A DNA stretch of 64,000 nucleotides from Bhargavaea ginsengi. Lineage in GTDB: Bacteria > Bacillota > Bacilli > Bacillales_A > Planococcaceae. The position numbers were made by a program, and so were the translations under genes. Shown here in pieces: positions 56,399 to 64,000 of the stretch; the first letter of the stretch is position 1, and every line of letters begins with the position of its first letter. The notes beneath the pieces were generated by a model. It was not told the DNA's origin and made no database searches. It worked only from the letters and a program-made list of their open reading frames with translations. The stretch covers positions 177,376-241,375 of the forward strand of contig NZ_FNZF01000001.1 in assembly GCF_900109165.1 (NCBI RefSeq), read 5' to 3'.

Positions 56399-59300
56399 GT
56401 TCCCGCTCCTTTCGGGCCCGATCCTACTGTCGGTACGGGCTCCTCATATTCCACTTCGCTCTCTGTCAGCCTGACAGAGACCGGCTTCGATATGCCGGAT
56501 TCCTGCATGGTGATGCCGTAAAGAACATCTGCACCTTCCATCGTTCCTTTTCGGTGGGTGATGACAATGAACTGTGTCTCGTTGCTGAATTTCTTGAGGT
56601 AATCACTGTAGCGGAGTACATTGGCCTCGTCCAGCGCAGCCTCGACCTCATCCAATACGCAGAATGGAACAGGACGGACTTTCAGGATGGCGAAAAGCAG
56701 AGCGATCGCGGTCAATGCGCGCTCCCCTCCCGAAAGCAGGCTCAGGTTCTGCAGCTTCTTGCCAGGCGGACAAGCGACTATATCAACACCGGTCCGGAGC
56801 ATGTCTTCCGGATCGGTAAGAACAAGCTCCGTTTTGCCCCCGCCGAATAGTTCTTTAAAAACGACGCCGAACTGTCGGCTTACAGCATGGAATGTGCTGC
56901 TGAAACGCTCCGTCACTTCGGTGTCCATCTCATCGATCGCGCTCTCAAGCGTATCCTTTGCCTCAAGCAGGTCATTGCGCTGCTCCGTAAGGAATGCATG
57001 CCGCTCCGAGACCGCTTCGAATTCCCCGATTGATGCAGTGTTGACCGGTCCAAGCTCTTCGATCGACTGTTTCAGAAGCCGCACTTTCTTCCGGGCTTCC
57101 TCCGGACCGGTCTGGTCAGGGAACGGAATTCCGCCTTCAGGAAGCTCGGCGATCCCGTAATCATCTTCAAGTGCATTCCGGAGTGATTCAAGCTCATAGG
57201 TTATCCTGCCTGCCCGAAGTTCGGCCTCCCGCACTGCAGCCGAATGGCCCGACCTTGTTTCGGCCGCGCGCCGGAACCTGGCTTCGGCAGATGCGATGGA
57301 TTGCTGAAGCGATTCGCGGCGTTCCAGCGCAGACGCGAGCTCATTTTCCAGAGCTTCTTTTCTCGCTTTCCACTCCTGCAGCTCCTTCTCGGCTTCTTCA
57401 GGACCTGCACCAGCATCACCGCCCGCCGTCCATTCCATCTCTTCGCGGAGCCGCTCGGCCCTCTGTAGGCGGCCGGCAAGCTCTTCTTCCACGGATTCAG
57501 CGGCCGCTTCGGCCTGGGCCAGCTGTTCCGCCAGTACGGCGGCGTTCTGCCGGAGTTCACCAAGCCGGTTGTTCATGCGGTCCCGCTCGGTGCGTCCCTG
57601 CTCGTAAAGGCCGGTCAGCTCTTTAATTTCCATCGATGTCCGGCTGAGTTCATTTTTAAGCTCAGCCTGTTGCTCTTCAGCTTCCCTGATCCGCTCGCGG
57701 ATGCCTGAAGCCAGAACCGAAGTCCCTGATTCCTCATCTCCAAAAATGGCGAGGCGGTCAGCCAATCGGCGTTCTGCCGCTTTCAGCTCGGCGGTTCTGC
57801 CCACCAGTGCGACTTCCGTCTCCGACAGCATCTCACGCTGTTCACGAACCTGTTCAAGAGCCGCCGATTCATCGGCCAGGCGCTGCTTCAGGGAAGTTAT
57901 GGCCTGTTCGGCATTGCCGATTGATTTATCGAGCCTGGCAGCATCTTCCGTCACTTGCTCAAGCTCGGCCTTTCGCATGAAAATCGGATTGCCGCGGTCC
58001 GATCCGCCTCCGGTCATCGATCCGCCGGGGTTTACCACGTCTCCATCAAGCGTCACGATCCGGTATCGGTGGCCGGTCATCCGTGCGATTTCATTTGCCC
58101 CTTTCAGGGTGCGTGAGATGAGGACATTGCCAAGCAGATTCTGCACGATCGGCATATATTTTTCATCTGCCGTGACAACTGAATCCCCCGTACCTGCAAA
58201 GTCCTTGTGTGAAGATGCCTGCGTCAGAGTGGAAGCATCCACCCTGCGGGGCTTCATCACCGCAAGCGGCAGGAATGTAGCGCGGCCCTTGCGGCTTTCC
58301 TTCAGGTAGCCGATTGCATGGCGGGCATCAGCCTCCGTGACAGTCACGATATTCTGAGCCGCGGCTCCAAGTGCGGTCTCCGCGGCCTTGGAAAATTCCT
58401 TTTTGACATGGACAAGAGAGGCAACCGCCCCTTCGATACCGGATAGGCGTTTTTTTTCGGCAGCGCGCAGCACTTCACGGACACCTGTATGGAAACCGGC
58501 GAATTCCGCCTCCATCGCAACCAGGGCCTCCCGCCGCCCCTTTAGTTTCTCGAGGAGGTTGTAGGCCTTGTACAGCTGTTCCTGTTTATCATTGAGTTCG
58601 GAAGAGATACGCTCCCTGGCGGATGCCTGCTCCGATTCCTCATTTCTGACGGCAGACAGCCGTTTTTTCAAGTCTTCCAGTTCGGCTTCCGCCTTTTTCA
58701 GGTTGGCAGAGGCCGTTTCCCATTCGGCACGGGCCTCTCCTGCCCGTGTCCGGTTGCGTTCGGCAGATTCGGCCTGAAAGGCCAGCTGCTGCTCCAGATG
58801 CTTAAGTTCATTCTTTACTGCCGCCTCGCTGTTCAGAAGCTCGATATAAGCCGATTTCAGCTCTTCAATCCGGCTGGCGGTCTCATCAAGCGGACGGTCC
58901 ATAATGTCCTGGAGACGACGGATTTCTGACCGGGCTTCCTTCAGGGCTGTTTTCCTTCCTGAGGCGTCGTGCACAGCCTGCTTTTTCCTCAATCTGAGCC
59001 TGTCCGTCGCCTGTTCCGTTTCGGTCAGGTCTTCCCGCAGCCTTTCCAGCTGGCGCTCAGCGTTGGTTTTCCTCTCCGAAAGCACTTGTCTGCGGCCTTC
59101 CCACTTCTCGACATTCACCCCTGCATCCGCAAGGTCTGTGTGCAGGCCGTCCAGCTTCTCCGCAAGCTTTTCCGCTTCCCCGCGAAGCCGGCCGAGTTCG
59201 GCTTCATGCCGCCCGGCTTCTTCTGTGGCTGCCTGTTCCAGTCCGGCAGCCTTCTCCAGGCCTTGGCGGACTTCCTCAAGCTGATCTTCATTGTTCCTTA

Positions 59301-60000
59301 TGTCATGCGCAAGCAGGGCCGTGCCGATCTCATTTAGCTCCCCTGACATCGCCAGATAATCTTTTGCTGCCGATGCCTGGATCCTGAGCGGGCCAAGGCG
59401 CCCATCAAGCTCATGGAGGATATCCAGTACCCGGTTCAGGTTGTCCGCTGTCTCGAACAGCTTATGCTCTGCTTTCCGGCGGCGCTGCTTGTACTTGAGA
59501 ACGCCCGCCGCTTCTTCGAAGATCGCCCGGCGGTCTTCCGGCTTGCTGTTCAGGATCTCATCGACCCTCCCCTGTGAAATAACAGAGAACGCTTCCTTGC
59601 CGAGGCCGGAATCCATGAACAGATCGACGATGTCCCGGAGACGGCAATCCTGCCGGTTAATCTGGTATTCACTGTCGCCTGAGCGGAATACGCGCCGGGT
59701 AATGCTGATTTCGCTGAAATCGAGAGCAACACGCCCATCCGAGTTGTCGAGGACCAGGGTCACCTCTGCAAAGTTCAGTGCCTTTCTGGAGTCACTCCCG
59801 GAAAAGATGACGTCCTCCATTTTGCCGCCGCGGAGTGTTTTGGCCGACTGTTCGCCAAGCACCCATCGGATGGCGTCTGTGATATTGCTTTTTCCGCTTC
59901 CGTTCGGTCCGACAACTGCGGTCACTCCCGGCACAAAGTCCAATCCGATTCGCTCGCCGAACGACTTGAACCCCATGATTTCGAGCCGCTTCAGATACAA
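56395..60000 (-). CDS. smc: Chromosome partition protein SMC
   Basis: The 1201-residue ATPase condenses and helps segregate the chromosome with ScpA and ScpB. Walker A is GPNGSGKSNITDAIRW (31-46), the hinge lies about residues 500-680 with FLPLAVMKP, long coiled coils flank it, and the C-terminal head carries the signature LLSGGERALTAIALLFAIL and Walker B PFCVLDEVEAALDEAN. It starts two bases before the rnc stop region and overlaps ftsY. It is slightly longer than B. subtilis SMC (1186). Confidence 0.97.
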   Translation of the reverse strand: MYLKRLEIMGFKSFGERIGLDFVPGVTAVVGPNGSGKSNITDAIRWVLGEQSAKTLRGGKMEDVIFSGSDSRKALNFAEVTLVLDNSDGRVALDFSEISITRRVFRSGDSEYQINRQDCRLRDIVDLFMDSGLGKEAFSVISQGRVDEILNSKPEDRRAIFEEAAGVLKYKQRRRKAEHKLFETADNLNRVLDILHELDGRLGPLRIQASAAKDYLAMSGELNEIGTALLAHDIRNNEDQLEEVRQGLEKAAGLEQAATEEAGRHEAELGRLRGEAEKLAEKLDGLHTDLADAGVNVEKWEGRRQVLSERKTNAERQLERLREDLTETEQATDRLRLRKKQAVHDASGRKTALKEARSEIRRLQDIMDRPLDETASRIEELKSAYIELLNSEAAVKNELKHLEQQLAFQAESAERNRTRAGEARAEWETASANLKKAEAELEDLKKRLSAVRNEESEQASARERISSELNDKQEQLYKAYNLLEKLKGRREALVAMEAEFAGFHTGVREVLRAAEKKRLSGIEGAVASLVHVKKEFSKAAETALGAAAQNIVTVTEADARHAIGYLKESRKGRATFLPLAVMKPRRVDASTLTQASSHKDFAGTGDSVVTADEKYMPIVQNLLGNVLISRTLKGANEIARMTGHRYRIVTLDGDVVNPGGSMTGGGSDRGNPIFMRKAELEQVTEDAARLDKSIGNAEQAITSLKQRLADESAALEQVREQREMLSETEVALVGRTAELKAAERRLADRLAIFGDEESGTSVLASGIRERIREAEEQQAELKNELSRTSMEIKELTGLYEQGRTERDRMNNRLGELRQNAAVLAEQLAQAEAAAESVEEELAGRLQRAERLREEMEWTAGGDAGAGPEEAEKELQEWKARKEALENELASALERRESLQQSIASAEARFRRAAETRSGHSAAVREAELRAGRITYELESLRNALEDDYGIAELPEGGIPFPDQTGPEEARKKVRLLKQSIEELGPVNTASIGEFEAVSERHAFLTEQRNDLLEAKDTLESAIDEMDTEVTERFSSTFHAVSRQFGVVFKELFGGGKTELVLTDPEDMLRTGVDIVACPPGKKLQNLSLLSGGERALTAIALLFAILKVRPVPFCVLDEVEAALDEANVLRYSDYLKKFSNETQFIVITHRKGTMEGADVLYGITMQESGISKPVSVRLTESEVEYEEPVPTVGSGPKGAGT

Positions 60001-60001
60001 A

Positions 60002-60763
60002 TCATTCCGCCTGCCCTTCGGTTTTCCTCAGCTCGCTGATGGCGTGGCGGGCAGCCAGCTGTTCCGCCTCTTTTTTCGACTTGCCTTCACCGCGCCCCAG
60101 TTCCTCGCCGCTGATTGTGACGGCCGAAACGAAGATGCGGTCATGCGCAGGCCCTTTCTCGTCGACAATCTGGTATTGGAGCTGTCCGCTGGATGATTGC
60201 TGCACCATTTCCTGGAGCTGGCTTTTATAATCCATCACATGGGAAAAAGCACCGACCTCCACTTTCGGGAAGACGATCCGTTCGAGAAATTCGACGACTT
60301 TGTCGAATCCATTATCGAGATAAAGCGCGCCGACAAAGGCTTCGAACACATCGGCCAGAAGCGACGGACGTGTCCTGCCGCCTGTCTGCTCTTCGCCTTT
60401 TCCGAGCAGAACATAGCGGCCGAAGCCCAGCTCGTCCGCAAATTGGACGAGAGAAGGTTCGCAGACAATCGCTGCGCGGAGCTTGGTCAGTTCGCCTTCG
60501 CTCATGGATGGATAGGTTTCAAATAAAAAACGGGATACGGACAGTTCCAGGACGGCATCCCCCAGGAATTCAAGCCGTTCATTGTCATCATGGATCCTTC
60601 TGCGATGCTCGTTCACATAGGAGGAATGTGTAAACGCGCGGTACAGAAGAGTCGGGTCACTGAATGTGAAGCCGATCGTTTCCTCGAAATCGGCAAATCG
60701 CTTATGGACAGATTCCGGGTAGGAACCTTTCTTATGGTGTCGCTCTTTTTTGTTCATAGTCAT
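60002..60763 (-). CDS. rnc: Ribonuclease III
   Basis: The 253-residue enzyme cuts double-stranded RNA in rRNA processing and mRNA turnover. The catalytic signature [13 protein letters not shown] and the second acidic cluster [15 protein letters not shown] are present, followed by a dsRNA-binding domain ([12 protein letters not shown], then [17 protein letters not shown]). The ATG at 60763 follows GGAAAGG. The open frame continues upstream through the acpP terminator, but that part is not conserved. smc begins one base after its stop. Confidence 0.96.
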   Translation of the reverse strand: MTMNKKERHHKKGSYPESVHKRFADFEETIGFTFSDPTLLYRAFTHSSYVNEHRRRIHDDNERLEFLGDAVLELSVSRFLFETYPSMSEGELTKLRAAIVCEPSLVQFADELGFGRYVLLGKGEEQTGGRTRPSLLADVFEAFVGALYLDNGFDKVVEFLERIVFPKVEVGAFSHVMDYKSQLQEMVQQSSSGQLQYQIVDEKGPAHDRIFVSAVTISGEELGRGEGKSKKEAEQLAARHAISELRKTEGQAE

Positions 60764-60838
60764 CAGATCTGCCTTTCCGTTATGGATAAGATATATGCTA
60801 AGTTTACCCCTTTCTGCAGGGTAACGCAAAATGGCAAA

Positions 60839-60881
60839 AGAGGCTGGCGGCCGCCCGTCCCCGGACTGCCCGCCTGCCTCT
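60839..60881 (-). terminator. Intrinsic terminator of acpP
   Basis: AGAGGCAGGCGG pairs with CCGCCAGCCTCT (one mismatch) around a 19-base GC-rich loop, followed on the minus strand by TTTTGCCATTTT. It is ten bases after the acpP stop and closes the fapR-plsX-fabD-fabG-acpP operon. Confidence 0.82.
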
Positions 60882-60891
60882 TCAAAACCGA

Positions 60892-61128
60892 TCATGCGGT
60901 CTTTTCTTCGATATAAGAGACTGCGTCACCGACAGTCCCGATTTTTTCAGCATCTTCATCGGAGATCTCAAGATCGAATTCATCCTCAAGCTCCATAACG
61001 AGTTCAACGACGTCAAGGGAATCCGCACCGAGGTCCTCACGGAAGGATGCTTCAGGTTTCACTTCGCTTTCATCGACGCCGAGGCGGTCGACGATCACCT
61101 TTGTCACACGTTCCAGTACAGTTGCCAA
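60892..61128 (-). CDS. acpP: Acyl carrier protein
   Basis: The 78-residue carrier holds growing fatty acyl chains on a phosphopantetheine arm at Ser37 ([19 protein letters not shown]). It also interacts with PlsX and, in some bacteria, SMC, both encoded nearby. The start is a TTG at 61128: the strong GAGGAGGTGAACATA lies just before it and the product then begins [17 protein letters not shown], as in relatives. No ATG is available. It follows fabG by 101 bases. Confidence 0.95.
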   Translation of the reverse strand: MATVLERVTKVIVDRLGVDESEVKPEASFREDLGADSLDVVELVMELEDEFDLEISDEDAEKIGTVGDAVSYIEEKTA

Positions 61129-61229
61129 TATGTTCACCTCCTCTCGCGGGGGAGTCCGTTTACCGGTCCGCGTCGTGCTTTTCCGGCCACTCAATCAGTA
61201 TGACAGGCGACCGGCCCGGGGACAAGGGG

Positions 61230-61976
61230 TTACATGACCATACCGCCATCCACATGCAGAGTCTGCCCCGTGATGTAGGCGGAATCCTCCGAAGCAAGGA
61301 AGACAACGGCACGCGCCACATGATCAGGGTCTCCAAGTTTGCCGAGTGGAATCTGGCCGAGCATGCCTTCTTTTACTTCGGCAGGCAATTTGTCCGTCAT
61401 GTCCGTTGTGATAAACCCGGGCGCAACCGCGTTGACCCGGATGCCTCTCGCGGAAAGTTCCTTGGCCGCCGTCTTGGTCAGGCCGATGACGCCCGCTTTT
61501 GCGGCAACGTAGTTGGCCTGTCCCGCATTTCCGGCGACTCCGACGACGGATGCCAGATTGACGATCGTGCCGGACCTTTTTTTCATCATCGGCCTCGCGA
61601 CAGCCTTTGTGCAAAGGAAGACACCTTTCAAGTTGGTCGACAGCACATCGTCCCATTCCTCTTCCTTCATGCGCATCAGGAGATTGTCCCTCGTAATGCC
61701 GGCATTGTTGACGAGGATGTCGACAGAACCGAATCGTTCCACCGTGCCGTCGACCAGCTGCTTGACGTCTTCCGCACTGCTTACCGAAGCGCGGATGGCA
61801 ATTGCCTCCCCGCCTGCCTGCTCGATCATCCGGACCGTCTCAGCGGCCTTGTCTTCGCTGCCCGCGTAGTTCACGGTGACCTTCGCACCCTCTTTAGCAA
61901 GAGCGATGGCGATTGCACGGCCGATACCGCGGGAAGCGCCCGTCACAATTGCCGATTTGCCGGTGAGTTTACCCAT
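61230..61976 (-). CDS. fabG: 3-oxoacyl-[acyl-carrier-protein] reductase
   Basis: The 248-residue short-chain dehydrogenase performs the first reduction of each fatty acid elongation cycle. The NADPH motif is TGASRGIG (12-19) and the catalytic set is Ser143, Tyr156 and Lys160 (NYVAAKAG). It abuts fabD with no spacer. Confidence 0.97.
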   Translation of the reverse strand: MGKLTGKSAIVTGASRGIGRAIAIALAKEGAKVTVNYAGSEDKAAETVRMIEQAGGEAIAIRASVSSAEDVKQLVDGTVERFGSVDILVNNAGITRDNLLMRMKEEEWDDVLSTNLKGVFLCTKAVARPMMKKRSGTIVNLASVVGVAGNAGQANYVAAKAGVIGLTKTAAKELSARGIRVNAVAPGFITTDMTDKLPAEVKEGMLGQIPLGKLGDPDHVARAVVFLASEDSAYITGQTLHVDGGMVM

Positions 61977-62921
61977 TTAAGACCATCCTTTCGCCGTCTC
62001 GACGGCCTTGTTCAGTGAATCCATGTCTTCAACTCTGAGGACCTTCGCCGAACGGTCGATTTTCCGGATCAGGCCGGAAAGCACACCGCCAGGGCCGCAC
62101 TCGATAAAGAGGGTAACGCCAAGGCTCAGCATGTTACGGACGGATTCCTCCCAGCGTACGGGTGAATACAATTGCTCAACGAGCATCTTTTTGATGTTCT
62201 CCGGATCCCGGACTGGTTCTGCGGTGACATTCGCAATGACCGGGAAGTCCGCATCCGCGAAACCGACTGAATCCAGCTGTGCCTGCAATTTTTGTGCGGC
62301 AGGCTTCATGAGTGAAGAGTGGAATGGACCGCTGACATCCAGCGGTATCGCCCGCTTGGCGCCTGCAGCTTTCGCCGACTCGCAAGCCAGTTCGACGCCG
62401 CGCTTGCTGCCGGAGATGACAATCTGGCCGGGGCAGTTCAAGTTTGCCGGCTGCACCGGATGCCCTTCTTCTGTCACATCATCCGTCACGCGCTTGAGCT
62501 CTTCAGCGCCAAGTCCCAGGATGGCGGCCATAGACCCTTCACCGGCCGGAACGGCTTCGTTCATGTACAAGCCTCTCCGGTGGACCGTCTCCACCGCATC
62601 TCCGAATGAAAGGACCCCGGCAGAGACAAGGGCCGTATATTCACCAAGGCTGTGCCCGGCGGAAAAGTCCGGGCGGATGCCCGCTTCTTTGAGAGCAGCA
62701 TCAATCACTGCACCCGCAGTCAGAAGCGCAGGCTGCGCATGATAGGTGAGTGTCAGCTCTTCCTGAGGGCCTTCCTGCATGAGGCTGCTCAGGCCGATTC
62801 CGAGGCGGCTGTCCGCTTCTTTACCGAAGTTCTTGTATCCGGCGTCTTCGCTGATGAATTCCGAGGCCATGCCGACTTTCTGCGAACCTTGGCCGGGAAA
62901 GACAAATGCAATCTTACTCAT
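61977..62921 (-). CDS. fabD: Malonyl CoA-ACP transacylase
   Basis: The 314-residue enzyme moves malonyl groups from CoA to ACP. The nucleophile is Ser91 in GHSLGEY, the early motif FPGQGSQ and the late catalytic-histidine segment PFHSSLM are intact. It overlaps the end of plsX by eight bases and abuts fabG. Confidence 0.97.
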   Translation of the reverse strand: MSKIAFVFPGQGSQKVGMASEFISEDAGYKNFGKEADSRLGIGLSSLMQEGPQEELTLTYHAQPALLTAGAVIDAALKEAGIRPDFSAGHSLGEYTALVSAGVLSFGDAVETVHRRGLYMNEAVPAGEGSMAAILGLGAEELKRVTDDVTEEGHPVQPANLNCPGQIVISGSKRGVELACESAKAAGAKRAIPLDVSGPFHSSLMKPAAQKLQAQLDSVGFADADFPVIANVTAEPVRDPENIKKMLVEQLYSPVRWEESVRNMLSLGVTLFIECGPGGVLSGLIRKIDRSAKVLRVEDMDSLNKAVETAKGWS

Positions 62922-63909
62922 GTTCCCCCATCCTTCCGATCGTCTCCCCGATCCGCTCCGTCACGCCGTGGCCGGCCATGGTCCTGGCCTGGCGGATGGC
63001 GTTCATGACGGCATTTGCATTCGAGGAGCCGTGTGCCTTGATCAGCGGCGCTTTCAGGCCGAAAAGGCCTGCGCCGCCGTACTCTGTATAATCCATCTTC
63101 TTTTTCAGGTCTCTGAGTCCGTCCTTGACGAGCAGGCCCGCGATCTTCCCTTTCCCGCTGGACATAAAGGCGTCTTTAATCATGGACATAAGCCCCTGGG
63201 CGGTCCCTTCGATGGTCTTCAGCACCATATTGCCGGTGAAGCCATCGGTTACGACAACATCAGCAACACCATTCAGCAGGTCCCTCGCTTCAACATTCCC
63301 CACAAAGTTGACCGGGGAAGCCGCTATCAGCCCGTAAGCCTCTTTCGTCAATTCGTTTCCTTTGTTTTCCTCGGTCCCGATATTGAGCAGTCCGACCCGG
63401 GGATTTTGGATGCCCCTGACCTGTTCCGCATAAATGCTTCCCATGATCGCATACTGTGCCAGATGCTGGGGCTTTGCATCCGCATTCGCCCCCATGTCGA
63501 GCATGACAAACCCGTTGCCGTCAAGTGTAGGAAGAGTTGGTGCCAACGCCGGCCGATCGACTCCATCCAGGCGGCCGACAACGAATAGGCCCGCAGCCAT
63601 GAGTGCACCCGTATTGCCTGCGCTGACGCCGGCATCGGCCTCACCGTCGCGGACGGCCTGCGCCATACGGACCATGGAAGAATCCTTTTTCCGCCGGACG
63701 GCGCGGACAGGTTCGTCTTCACCTTCAATTTTTTCTGTGCAATGAATCATCTCAAGCCGTTCATGCGTCCCGATTATCGGCTCCATGCGGCTGGAGTCTC
63801 CGTACAGTTTTATCCGGATGTCCGGAAATGCCTCCAGTGCAAGCCGCACGCCTTCGACAACCGCCTGAGGGGCATGGTCGCCCCCCATACCGTCTACTGC
63901 TATGATCAT
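62914..63909 (-). CDS. plsX: Phosphate acyltransferase PlsX
   Basis: The 331-residue peripheral membrane enzyme makes acyl-phosphate from acyl-ACP, feeding PlsY in phospholipid synthesis. [14 protein letters not shown] at the N-terminus and the [12 protein letters not shown] and [11 protein letters not shown] motifs are diagnostic. Its ATG overlaps the fapR stop codon, and it overlaps fabD, so fatty acid and phospholipid synthesis are expressed together under FapR. Confidence 0.97.
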   Translation of the reverse strand: MIIAVDGMGGDHAPQAVVEGVRLALEAFPDIRIKLYGDSSRMEPIIGTHERLEMIHCTEKIEGEDEPVRAVRRKKDSSMVRMAQAVRDGEADAGVSAGNTGALMAAGLFVVGRLDGVDRPALAPTLPTLDGNGFVMLDMGANADAKPQHLAQYAIMGSIYAEQVRGIQNPRVGLLNIGTEENKGNELTKEAYGLIAASPVNFVGNVEARDLLNGVADVVVTDGFTGNMVLKTIEGTAQGLMSMIKDAFMSSGKGKIAGLLVKDGLRDLKKKMDYTEYGGAGLFGLKAPLIKAHGSSNANAVMNAIRQARTMAGHGVTERIGETIGRMGEHE

Positions 63910-64000
63910 GAATGTCCCTCTTTTCCGCTCTCGTGGGTCCGGTACATTTCAAACGTTCCGGTGAAAACAGGCTCGTCACCTACCGTGGAAATGACTTCGA
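63906..64000 (-). CDS. fapR: Fatty acid biosynthesis regulator FapR, C-terminal end (cut by window edge)
   Basis: Only the last 30 residues are in the window, ending [20 protein letters not shown] and a short charged tail. They fit the end of the hot-dog (thioesterase-like) domain of FapR, the malonyl-CoA-sensing repressor of lipid synthesis, and the gene lies directly before plsX as in B. subtilis. The stop TGA overlaps the plsX ATG. The promoter and operator are outside the window. Confidence 0.82.
   Translation of the reverse strand, partial: EVISTVGDEPVFTGTFEMYRTHESGKEGHS

Overview
This is a 64 kb stretch of low-copy housekeeping chromosome from a Gram-positive bacterium of the order Bacillales. 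Every recognised gene (58 complete and 2 cut by the window edges) lies on the minus strand, so transcription runs from position 64000 towards 1. Gene order closely follows the Bacillus subtilis fapR-plsX to spoIIIE-ymfC segment. Base composition is clearly above 50% G+C by eye, codons prefer G/C at third positions, and a lepB gene lies between rplS and rbgA. A high-GC relative of the Planococcaceae/Caryophanaceae (for example a Bhargavaea-like organism) is my best guess, but that assignment is inference only.

Layout in the direction of transcription. 64000-60892: fatty acid and phospholipid genes (fapR end, plsX, fabD, fabG, acpP). 60763-53592: rnc, smc, ftsY, ylxM, ffh (RNase III, chromosome condensation, SRP pathway). 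53325-49495: rpsP, khpA, rimM, trmD, rplS, lepB, rbgA (ribosome parts, their maturation, signal peptidase). 49056-41605: rnhB, sucC, sucD, dprA, topA, trmFO. 41541-37831: xerC, hslV, hslU, codY. 37201-23813: rpsB, tsf, pyrH, frr, uppS, cdsA, dxr, rseP, proS, polC. 23682-18319: the rimP-nusA-rnpM-rplGA-infB-ylxP-rbfA operon. 18252-12308: truB, ribF, rpsO, pnpA, mlpA. 12192-8528: ymxH, dpaA, dpaB, asd, dapA. 8181-4055: rnjB and spoIIIE. 3775-1: a GntR regulator and the start of a nucleoside-type ABC importer (lipoprotein, ATPase, permease).

Differences from the B. subtilis order are informative. The large flagellar/chemotaxis operon that lies between codY and rpsB there is absent; a 313-bp structured repeat element sits in its place. 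dapG (between asd and dapA), ylxY (between pnpA and mlpA), ylqD (between khpA and rimM) and ylqG/ylqH (between rnhB and sucC) are also missing. The dipicolinate synthase genes dpaA/dpaB are kept, and a mother-cell-type promoter-like sequence lies in front of ymxH, which points to a sporulating organism or a recent descendant of one.

Most operon ends carry clear intrinsic terminators, and many units have readable SigA promoters (rnjB, rpsO, rpsB, rplS, lepB, rpsP, ylxM, sucC). I found no tRNA or rRNA gene, no CRISPR array, no prophage, no transposase gene and no defence island. I see no new multi-gene system. The most unusual content is non-coding: three related intergenic elements built of nested hairpins (37445-37757, 49180-49493, 53414-53541) with stem-preserving base changes, a four-unit 21-bp tandem repeat upstream of rnjB, a long double hairpin in the pnpA leader, and tandem cre-like sites before the nucleoside-uptake operon.
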